Shown: one piece after another, positions 57,684-64,000 of the stretch
How the letters are laid out: every line of letters starts with the position of its first letter
Numbering within the stretch: position 1 is the first letter of the stretch
Assembly: GCF_001954195.1 (NCBI RefSeq)
Contig: NZ_MBES01000005.1
Coordinates: 1 to 64,000 of the forward strand
Origin: Mycobacterium sp. IS-1264
GTDB taxonomy: Bacteria > Actinomycetota > Actinomycetes > Mycobacteriales > Mycobacteriaceae
Direction of reading: 5' to 3'
Length of the DNA: 64,000 bases
Notes under the pieces: model-generated
Databases searched by the model: none
Seen by the model: only the letters and a program-made list of their open reading frames with translations
Told to the model about the DNA's origin: nothing
Position numbers and translations under genes: made by a program

Positions 57684-57765
57684 TATACGGTAGATGCCTT
57701 TACTCTGAACACTAAACAGAAACGATCGTAGTTGTTTGAGGTTCGGCGAGGACGGCAACCGTATA
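57684..57765. promoter_or_regulatory. inverted TATACGGT motifs in the TetR divergent promoter region
   Basis: TATACGGT at 57684-57691 recurs inverted as ACCGTATA at 57758-57765, in the 147-bp space between the divergent TetR and carboxymuconolactone-decarboxylase-like genes. Each copy sits close to one gene start. They may be operators for the adjacent TetR protein, but eight bases could recur by chance. Confidence 0.3.
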
Positions 57766-57796
57766 CCGATGCTCAGCAGCCGACCAGGAGGGTCGT

Positions 57797-58384
57797 ATGT
57801 CCACATCCAGAACGGACGCCAACCACGCCCACGCAACGTTTGGCCGCTACACCGAAACGCCATACGACGAGATGACTCCCGAGCAACAGCAGGGCTATCG
57901 GGTGCTCGCAAAGGCCGAGGGCGGCCAGCTACACGGGCCGGCGAAGATCTGGGTGGACAATACGAACCTCGCAAAGGCCGTGGCGCCACTGGCCGACCAT
58001 TTTCATCCACCGAATCATTCGCTCACGCAACGCGAACGGGAGATCGCCGTCTGCGTCATTCTTGGCAAGTGGCACGCACCGTTCCCGATCAACGCGCACA
58101 ACCGAGTCGCGATCGAACTGGCCATCTCGCCCGAGGTTGTCGATGCTTTGCTCTGTGGCCGGCCGACGCGGCTGGAGGATGAGCGGGAGCGGACCGTCTA
58201 TGAGCTGGCCACGGCCCTAGCCGCTGGCCGCTACATCCCCCAGAGCCTGTACGACCGGGCGGTCGACGTTCTCGGTCATGATCGCATCACTGACATCACC
58301 GTCCTCATGGGTATGTACACGGCGGTCTCGTTCACGCTGAAGTTTTACGACGTCCCCGCCGACGCGCCCGGGATCGAGCGCTGA
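57797..58384 (+). CDS. carboxymuconolactone decarboxylase-like protein
   Basis: The product is 195 residues with an all-helical AhpD/CMD-like core: SLTQREREIAVCVILGKWHA and PEVVDALLCG. There is no CxxC pair as in AhpD peroxidase, so it is more likely a decarboxylase-type or unassigned member. ATG at 57797 has GGAGGG upstream. It may share a substrate pathway with the dienelactone hydrolase-like gene, since both families occur in aromatic ring catabolism. Confidence 0.8.
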   Translation: MSTSRTDANHAHATFGRYTETPYDEMTPEQQQGYRVLAKAEGGQLHGPAKIWVDNTNLAKAVAPLADHFHPPNHSLTQREREIAVCVILGKWHAPFPINAHNRVAIELAISPEVVDALLCGRPTRLEDERERTVYELATALAAGRYIPQSLYDRAVDVLGHDRITDITVLMGMYTAVSFTLKFYDVPADAPGIER

Positions 58385-58474
58385 AATGACGAGGGCTGCA
58401 AGGATTTACGTCATAGCCAGACTGCTCGATGTCCATTCGGCTCGGACTGGCAACGAAATGAAAGGAATGTCGCC

Positions 58475-59017
58475 ATGTCCGCTCCTGTGAACCGATTCGT
58501 CATCGGCCCCAACGCCGACGGCCGTTCGGCGGTCCTGCAGCAAGGACTGACCAACGTGCAAGCCCGCGACGGATTCTTCTGGCGAGCCACACTGTGGGCG
58601 ACCCAGGAAACCCCTGCCGACAACGCAATTGAGGGCGACCGGTCACAGACTCCCGGATTGGGCGCTCAACGCGAACCTTTCCCGAACGGATTGATCTGCC
58701 GAGCGCTGGAAATCTGGCCCGATGAACCCGACGCCAGCGAGCGTCGCCGCCAGTTCACCGAGCTGAATCAACAAGTGCGCCAAAAGCACCTGCCCACTGC
58801 GGCCGACCTGGACCGTCACCCCACCATGCACCGCACCGATACCCTGGACTGTCTCACCTGCGTACGCGGCGAAATCTTCCTCATCACAGACATCGACGAG
58901 GTACTTATGCGGCCGGGCGACACCGCGATCATCCGTGGGGTCAACCACGCCTGGAGCAACCGTTCTACCGAACCGTGCCTACTCGTCGGCACGATGACGG
59001 ACGCCGTCTCGGCATAA
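58475..59017 (+). CDS. cupin-domain protein
   Basis: The product is 180 residues. The C-terminal half has a cupin-like barrel: HRTDTLDCLTCVRGEIFLI, EVLMRPGDTAIIRGVNHAW. The N-terminal half is not recognised. Some metal-binding positions (His in HRTDT, Glu in GEIF, His in NHAW) are present. Cupins often bind metal and act on small acids or as sensors. ATG at 58475 has AAAGGAA upstream. It follows the CMD-like gene on the same strand and is probably co-transcribed. Confidence 0.8.
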   Translation: MSAPVNRFVIGPNADGRSAVLQQGLTNVQARDGFFWRATLWATQETPADNAIEGDRSQTPGLGAQREPFPNGLICRALEIWPDEPDASERRRQFTELNQQVRQKHLPTAADLDRHPTMHRTDTLDCLTCVRGEIFLITDIDEVLMRPGDTAIIRGVNHAWSNRSTEPCLLVGTMTDAVSA

Positions 59018-59032
59018 CGCATAAGGAAACTC

Positions 59033-59389
59033 ATGAGGGCGGCGCAAAAATCGCGCATCGGTCGTGCGCGCAAGATGTTAGGCCTGGCGGCGGCGTGGCT
59101 GAGTAGCGCCGGAATCGTTTCCGCCAGCCCAGCTCAAGCGCAGGGGCCCGACGATTTCCTGAGAGATCTCAACGGCATCGGCATCGGCAACCCAAGCGAC
59201 AGCCATAATTTCGACCTGGTTGGGTTCGGCAACGCAATCTGTTGGCGGCTGTACAGCGGCGAAACCCCGGCCCAGTTGATTCAACATCTGGTCACCGACT
59301 CACGCTCAGGTGACCAGGCGGGGCTCACACCTCAACAGGCCCAGGCAGCACTGCGCTTCGCCGTATCCGACCTCTGTCCCGACGCCTGA
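59033..59389 (+). CDS. small secreted DUF732-type protein
   Basis: The product is 118 residues. A signal peptide (around MLGLAAAWLSSAGIVSASPA) precedes a DUF732-like domain: DDFLRDLNGIGIG, AICWRLYSG and LCPDA with two Cys. It resembles the gene at 15889-16230 in design. ATG at 59033 has AAGGAAAC upstream. It closes the plus-strand half of the island and is 15 bp after the cupin gene. Confidence 0.82.
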   Translation: MRAAQKSRIGRARKMLGLAAAWLSSAGIVSASPAQAQGPDDFLRDLNGIGIGNPSDSHNFDLVGFGNAICWRLYSGETPAQLIQHLVTDSRSGDQAGLTPQQAQAALRFAVSDLCPDA

Positions 59390-59413
59390 GTGGCGCGGCT
59401 TCATACGCCGAAC

Positions 59414-59459
59414 GTGACGCTGCAGTCACGATCGGCGTCGAACGTGACGCTGCAGTCAC
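59414..59459. repeat. 30-bp-period palindromic repeat, cluster B
   Basis: Two copies of GTGACGCTGCAGTCAC start at 59414 and 59444, 30 bases apart, the same unit and spacing as cluster A at 56183. The stop codon of the minus-strand Nudix gene lies inside the second copy. The cluster sits between convergent genes, as cluster A does, and brackets the island at 56268-59389. Confidence 0.85.
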
Positions 59460-59995
59460 GCTCGACGGGTCGCGCGCGCGACGAGGTAGGCCAGCGCGTG
59501 GTCGGTTCCGTCCGGCAACGCGTCGGCGGGCCACCACTGCAGGTCGTCCGACTCGTCGCTGATCGCGATCTGCGCGCCGGGCGCCGCGTGTGCGACGAAT
59601 TGCAGGTCCAGGTGCCGTGTCGGCAGGCCCAACGAGCACACCACCGGGTGCACATGCACCGCGGCCAGTTCGGGCGCGATGCGCAGGCCGGCGATGCCCG
59701 ACTCCTCGGTGGCCTCGCGCAGCGCCGCGGCCACGACGTCGGGGTCGTCCTCGTCGCAGTGCCCGCCGAGTTGCACCCAGCGGCCGAGGCGGGGGTGCAG
59801 GGTCAGCAGCACCCGGGTGCCGCTGTCGTCGAGGACCAACGTCGACGCGGTGACGTGTCCGGGCACGCACTCGCGGAGGCAGGCGTCGGCGTGGCCGTGC
59901 ACGAAGGCCAGCACGGCGTGCCGCAACGAATCCTGCGCCGGATCGGGTGCCTCCCAGTCGGAGAGAATCGAGATCGCGGAGTCCCGAACGCTCAC
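59456..59995 (-). CDS. Nudix hydrolase
   Basis: The product is 179 residues. The Nudix helix is present as REATEESG, with GGHCDEDDPD upstream; the canonical Gx5E part is modified. Nudix enzymes hydrolyse nucleoside diphosphates linked to a moiety X; the substrate is not predictable. GTG at 59995 overlaps the mamA stop by GTGA, so it is coupled to the DNA methyltransferase gene. Confidence 0.85.
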   Translation of the reverse strand: MSVRDSAISILSDWEAPDPAQDSLRHAVLAFVHGHADACLRECVPGHVTASTLVLDDSGTRVLLTLHPRLGRWVQLGGHCDEDDPDVVAAALREATEESGIAGLRIAPELAAVHVHPVVCSLGLPTRHLDLQFVAHAAPGAQIAISDESDDLQWWPADALPDGTDHALAYLVARATRRA

Positions 59996-61581
59996 CGCGA
60001 GCCCCGCTTGGTCCGGCGAGCGCGCAGCGCCGCCCACGCCGACCGGCACTGCGCCACCACATCCGGCGACCAACCCAGCCCGTCGATCAGGACCTGACGG
60101 TCCACCAGGTCGAGCGCCTTCTCGGTCTCGTTGGCCTTCAGCAAAAGGTCGACGTCGCAGGCGAGTTCGGCGCTGGCATACGCCGGCGGGGGGATGGGCA
60201 GCTGCTCGGCTTCCCGCGGCTCCAACTCCAAAATTCCACCGCCGTAGCTGCGGCCCATGATCTCCGCGAAGGCGAACGTCGCGCTGTTGTGGAACACCGC
60301 GGCAAGCGCGCACGCGTCTATCTGGGAGTGGGGGTCTGCGGCGAGCCGGACCCGATGCACGGTGTCGGTGCTCGTCGCCGCGGCGGCGTTGACGGTCAGC
60401 CGTGGCGCCGTGTGGATCTGGCGCAGCATGAAAAGGTCGGGAATCCACAACGACGGCGTGCGCCACCAGGGCGTGCGGATCGAGCACTTGTAGCCGCGGT
60501 GGACCGCGGCGGCCTCACCCGCGGCGATGTGCGCGAGAAGGGCGGGATCGCGCGGGTCGCGGGGGGCGTCGAGCAACCAAGCGCGGTGTCCGGCCGCGAG
60601 ATCGCTTGCGCGGCAATCGTTGTCGTATACCAGGCCGGAGAGCTGCGCGCTGCGCGACACGAGCGGTACGCAGTGCGGCATCAGCGCGAGTTCGCGGGCG
60701 TGCGCATCGGTGAAGGTGAAGAAGCTGTTGCGGCCCGTCACGATGCCGACGTCCACGTCGGCCAGAGCGCCGAGCCGGCTCAGGGTGTGGGATCCCTTGA
60801 GCGCGCGCAGCAGCCGGATCGCTGCGGGGTCCAGAAAGTATTTGGTCCACTTCTCCTCTTCGTGCAGCAGCGCCGGCGCCGACTCGACGTCGAGCTCGGC
60901 GTCATCCAGCCCTTCGGCGTCTCTGAGATGGACCGTGCGTATCCGCGCGGGGCCGGAACCGGCTGTGCCGCAGAACAACACGACCTCCTGCAGGACGCCG
61001 TCGAACACCAACCGCTCGAAGGTCAGCAGCGTGATCTGACAGAACCGGCTCAGCAGAAAGTCGCGTAACTGCGCGGCGTAGCCGACCTGAAGCAACTCGG
61101 CGGGAAGGACCAGGCCCACGCGTCCGCCGTCGCGCACCAGAACGGTGGCGGCGACGACGAAGGGGACCCAGGCGTTGGTCAGCCTGCTGGGTCGCAGGCC
61201 CGCGCGCCGCATGAGTTCCAGGGCCGGCTCCCGCTGACCGGATGCCCAGTTGCCGAAGCGGATGTAGGGCGGGTTTCCCGCGACCCCGTCCCAGTCGCCG
61301 GCCCCGCTGTGGGCGAGCCAGGTAAACAGGTTGTCGGCGTCGACGGGCGCGAACTGCCGCGCCTTGACCGCCTCGCCGGCGACGAGTTCGACGCCGTGTG
61401 CCCGGGCGCCGAGCGCGGCGAGCTCGCGCAGGATTCGGCCGTCACCGCAGGAGGGTTCCACGATGCGCGGGCCGGCTTCGCGCACCCAGCGGGCCAGGAA
61501 CCGGGCCACCGGGGCGGGGGTGTAGTAGCCGCCGCGAACCTTGTCGGCCGAGGCCGCCGCCTTGCCCGCGAACGTCGTCAT
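59992..61581 (-). CDS. mamA: DNA adenine methyltransferase MamA
   Basis: The product is 529 residues, an N6-adenine methyltransferase. The SAM site is around VEPSCGDGRILRELAALG, and the catalytic motif IV is NPPY (GVAGNPPYIRFG). A large C-terminal target-recognition region follows. The M. tuberculosis orthologue Rv3263 methylates CTGGAG/CTCCAG sites and affects expression when these overlap promoters. ATG at 61581 is 10 bp after fbiB on the same strand. No cognate endonuclease gene is visible. Confidence 0.92.
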   Translation of the reverse strand: MTTFAGKAAASADKVRGGYYTPAPVARFLARWVREAGPRIVEPSCGDGRILRELAALGARAHGVELVAGEAVKARQFAPVDADNLFTWLAHSGAGDWDGVAGNPPYIRFGNWASGQREPALELMRRAGLRPSRLTNAWVPFVVAATVLVRDGGRVGLVLPAELLQVGYAAQLRDFLLSRFCQITLLTFERLVFDGVLQEVVLFCGTAGSGPARIRTVHLRDAEGLDDAELDVESAPALLHEEEKWTKYFLDPAAIRLLRALKGSHTLSRLGALADVDVGIVTGRNSFFTFTDAHARELALMPHCVPLVSRSAQLSGLVYDNDCRASDLAAGHRAWLLDAPRDPRDPALLAHIAAGEAAAVHRGYKCSIRTPWWRTPSLWIPDLFMLRQIHTAPRLTVNAAAATSTDTVHRVRLAADPHSQIDACALAAVFHNSATFAFAEIMGRSYGGGILELEPREAEQLPIPPPAYASAELACDVDLLLKANETEKALDLVDRQVLIDGLGWSPDVVAQCRSAWAALRARRTKRGSR

Positions 61582-61591
61582 CGGCCCAGTA

Positions 61592-62956
61592 TCACTTGCG
61601 GATCAACAGATCCCCGGCGTCCGGCGCCGCGTCTCGCAATCCGGTCGGCTCCGCGGGGTAGCCGATCGCGATGGCGCCCAACGGCTCCCAATCGGGCGGC
61701 AGCTCGAGCTCGGCGCGGACCAGGTCGGCGGCGAAGATCGTCGAGCCGATCCAGCAGCTGCCCAGGCCGCGCACCGCCAATGCGACCAACAGCGCCTGCA
61801 CGGCCGCGCCGACCGCGACGGTGAACATCGTGTGCTCGGCGCCGGCGCGGGCGGCATCGGGATAGCTGTGCGCGCCGTCGGGGACCAACATCGGGATGAC
61901 GACCTCGGGTGCGTCGTAGAGGATCTGGCCGCGCGCCACCCGGCGATCTATCGAGTCCGCGGGCCGGCCGTCGCCGGCGAGGTCGGCGCGCCACTTGTCC
62001 TTCATCCGGTCCAGCAGCCGGGTCCGGGTGGCTGGGGTCCGCAGCCACACGAACCGCACCGGCCTGGTGTGGTGGGGGGCGGGCGCGGTGAGGGCCTCGG
62101 CGACGGCGGCCTCCACCAGGTCCGGCGGCACCGGCTCGACGCTGAACCGGCGCACCGATCGGCGTAACAGTTGGGCCTGCCGACGACCCATCTCGATCGC
62201 TTCGGCGGTGCCGAGCCAGAACAGGTCTTCCTCGCCGGGGCGCAGCAGCTGCCGGGCGGTGGTGCCGTCGTCGGACACGACGCGCTTGGGCAGCCCGCGC
62301 ACCACCGCCACTGGCACGGCGGTCAATTTGCCCTTGACCAGATCGGCGGCGGCCGCGACCTCGTCGGCGATCGCGATCTCGGTGACGATCAGTTCGTTGC
62401 CGTGTTGGTCGACGGCCCCCGAATAGCCGTGCAGCACAGCCAGACCCGCCGCGCCGACGGCCGCGTCGGTCTGGCCGTTGCGCCAGGCGCGGCCCATCGT
62501 GTCGGTGATGACCACGGCGACGTCGACGCCGAGCCGCTCGCGCAGGCCGGCACGCAGCGCCGCGGCGCTGGCGTCGGGGTCGACGGGCAGCAGCGCGAGC
62601 TCGTCCCCGCCGACGTTGGAACCGTCCACGCCCGCGGCGGCCTGCACCAGCCCGAGCCGGTTCTCGGTGATCAGGGTCCGGCCCTTGCGCGCGAGCACCC
62701 GGACCGCCTCGTCGTCGACCAGCTTGCGCCGCAGCCGATCGCGCTCCTCGGCGTCGCGCGGCGCCTGCACCAGCCGGCCCTCGCACTTGGACACCACCTT
62801 GCTGGTGACCACCGCGACATCGCCGTCGCGCAGCCAGGGCGCCGCGGCGGCGACGGCGGCAGAAAGGTCGTCGCCGGGCCGGAACTCGGGGAGCCCGGGC
62901 ACGGGCAGGATCTCGATCGCCGCGGCGGTGCCATGCTCTTTTGAACGGTCGGTCAC
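61592..62956 (-). CDS. fbiB: coenzyme F420 gamma-glutamyl ligase and reductase FbiB
   Basis: The product is 454 residues. The N-terminal part (about 1-250) is a CofE-type F420-0 gamma-glutamyl ligase ([28 protein letters not shown]), which adds Glu residues to F420. The C-terminal part is a nitroreductase-fold FMN domain ([16 protein letters not shown]) that reduces the dehydro-F420 precursor. GTG at 62956 overlaps the fbiA stop by GTGA. It corresponds to Rv3262. Confidence 0.96.
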   Translation of the reverse strand: MTDRSKEHGTAAAIEILPVPGLPEFRPGDDLSAAVAAAAPWLRDGDVAVVTSKVVSKCEGRLVQAPRDAEERDRLRRKLVDDEAVRVLARKGRTLITENRLGLVQAAAGVDGSNVGGDELALLPVDPDASAAALRAGLRERLGVDVAVVITDTMGRAWRNGQTDAAVGAAGLAVLHGYSGAVDQHGNELIVTEIAIADEVAAAADLVKGKLTAVPVAVVRGLPKRVVSDDGTTARQLLRPGEEDLFWLGTAEAIEMGRRQAQLLRRSVRRFSVEPVPPDLVEAAVAEALTAPAPHHTRPVRFVWLRTPATRTRLLDRMKDKWRADLAGDGRPADSIDRRVARGQILYDAPEVVIPMLVPDGAHSYPDAARAGAEHTMFTVAVGAAVQALLVALAVRGLGSCWIGSTIFAADLVRAELELPPDWEPLGAIAIGYPAEPTGLRDAAPDAGDLLIRK

Positions 62957-63966
62957 GCCGTCACGCCCGCAAGGTCCAGCCCGGCGGCGACCATTTCGGC
63001 CGTCGCCTGCGGGTCGCTCATCAACAGCGGCACCGAGCGCACCGCGACCCCTTCGATGTCGGCTTTGAAGTTTTCCAAGTCGCCCTCGTGCACCAGCCAG
63101 CAATCCAGTATGCCGGTGTCGCGCCGGGCCCCGTAGTGCCGACCGACCGCTTCCGCGGTGGATTCGACCCCGATCACCGAAAGGCACGCATCGGCCATGC
63201 CCCGCAACGGCTTTCCGCCGATGATCGGCGAATAGCCGACGACCGGGGCGGTGGCGCCCCGCAGCGCGCCGCGGATGCCCGGGACGGCCAGGATGGCGCC
63301 GACGCTGACCACCGGGTTGGACGGCGCCAGCAGGATGACGTCGGCGTCGCCGATGGCCGCGACGGCTTCGGTTGCGGCGCTGGCCTTTTCGGCGCCGACG
63401 AAGGCGAAGCTGTGGGTGGGCACCTGCGCCCGATAGCGCACCCACCACTCCTGGAAGTGGATCGCCCGGCGGTCGCCGTCGGCCGGATCGGTGATCACCA
63501 CGTGTGTCTCGCAACGGTCGTCGGTGGCCGGCAGCAGTCGTGCGCCGGGTTGCCAGCGGTCGCACAGCGCGGCCGTGATCTGTGACAGCGGGTAGCCGGC
63601 CTGCAGCATCTGGGTGCGCACCAAGTGGGTGGCGAGATCGCGGTCGCCGAGTTCGAACCAGTCCGGCTGCACGCCGTAGCGCGCCAATTCCTCTTTGGCA
63701 TGCCAGGTTTCGTCGCGGTGACCCCAACCCCGTTGTGGATCGACGCCTCCACCTAAGGTATACATGCAGGTGTCCAAATCCGGGCAGACACGTAAGCCAT
63801 GGATCCACGCGTCATCGCCGATGTTGACGATCGCGGTTAGCTCGTGGCTGGTGGTTTCAGCATCGGGGCGCTGTTGCGCCGCGAACTGACCCAGGCCGAG
63901 CAGCTGCTGGACGCCAAGCAGAAACCGGGCGCCACCGACCCCACCGACCAGCACGGTGACCTTCAC
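62953..63966 (-). CDS. fbiA: F420 phospholactyl/phosphoenolpyruvyl transferase FbiA
   Basis: The product is 337 residues. It transfers the phosphoenolpyruvyl (or lactyl) phosphate group onto the deazaflavin Fo to make dehydro-F420-0. The N-terminal [34 protein letters not shown] and [11 protein letters not shown] motifs are those of the CofD family. The start is GTG at 63966. It begins the fbiA-fbiB-mamA-Nudix run; its promoter lies beyond or near the window end. Confidence 0.96.
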   Translation of the reverse strand: MKVTVLVGGVGGARFLLGVQQLLGLGQFAAQQRPDAETTSHELTAIVNIGDDAWIHGLRVCPDLDTCMYTLGGGVDPQRGWGHRDETWHAKEELARYGVQPDWFELGDRDLATHLVRTQMLQAGYPLSQITAALCDRWQPGARLLPATDDRCETHVVITDPADGDRRAIHFQEWWVRYRAQVPTHSFAFVGAEKASAATEAVAAIGDADVILLAPSNPVVSVGAILAVPGIRGALRGATAPVVGYSPIIGGKPLRGMADACLSVIGVESTAEAVGRHYGARRDTGILDCWLVHEGDLENFKADIEGVAVRSVPLLMSDPQATAEMVAAGLDLAGVTA

Positions 63967-64000
63967 ACCGCACGACAGTACCGGCCGGAGACACGCGGCA

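Overview
The window is high-GC actinobacterial DNA and almost certainly comes from a slow-growing Mycobacterium, probably of the M. avium complex or a close relative. Many starts are GTG, genes overlap tightly as ATGA or GTGA, and the set is mycobacterial: sapM, usfY-rsbW-sigF, accA3/accD5/accE5, pacL1-ctpC, rmlD-wbbL-manB, mamA and fbiAB. Gene order follows, in reverse, the M. tuberculosis segment from about Rv3311 down to Rv3261 (from memory; no alignment was run). I saw no tRNA, rRNA, CRISPR array or transposase.

Layout. Positions 1-2.6 kb hold two convergent von Willebrand factor A membrane proteins, one cut by the window edge, and an alpha/beta hydrolase. From 2.6 to 23.5 kb the order is conserved: an Rv3311-like protein, sapM, nucleobase and sugar-phosphate salvage (upp, pmmB, punA), a secreted cutinase, two M20 amidohydrolases, lpdA, glpD2, a pseudouridine synthase, lpqC, the repair pair lhr-nei and a TetR regulator. 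From 23.5 to 27.1 kb lies a rearranged SigF stress locus. It has an rsbW-sigF operon, an inverted usfY-like gene, a STAS anti-anti-sigma gene converging on sigF, several small membrane proteins, and four SigF-type promoter candidates that I read by eye. From 27.2 to 30.5 kb are accA3, a SufE-like gene and sseA.

From 30.5 to 37.5 kb an island absent from the remembered M. tuberculosis order separates sseA from maf-accE5-accD5. It carries a sugar-nucleotide epimerase, an unrecognised protein, a glycosyltransferase fused to a degenerate M23 domain, two SAM methyltransferases and a serine hydrolase, with strong palindromes between genes. From 37.6 to 56.2 kb conserved order resumes: maf, the acyl-CoA carboxylase subunits, an inserted MFS exporter, birA, purE/purK, fadE25, a CoA-transferase, ctpC-pacL1 behind an AT-rich palindromic operator candidate, lcp1, and rmlD-wbbL-manB for the arabinogalactan linker and GDP-mannose.

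From 56.2 to 59.5 kb a second small island (hydrolase, TetR, carboxymuconolactone decarboxylase-like, cupin, small secreted protein) is bracketed by two clusters of a 30-bp-period palindromic repeat, each between convergent genes. The window ends with a Nudix hydrolase, the DNA methyltransferase mamA and the F420 genes fbiB and fbiA, a tightly packed minus-strand run.

Themes are cell-envelope construction (acyl-CoA carboxylases, rhamnose linker, LCP ligase), stress control (SigF, zinc efflux) and salvage or cofactor metabolism. The most unusual items are the glycosyltransferase-M23 fusion island, the SigF promoter cluster with a nearly leaderless 49-residue membrane protein, the pacL1-ctpC operator, and the repeat-bracketed TetR island.
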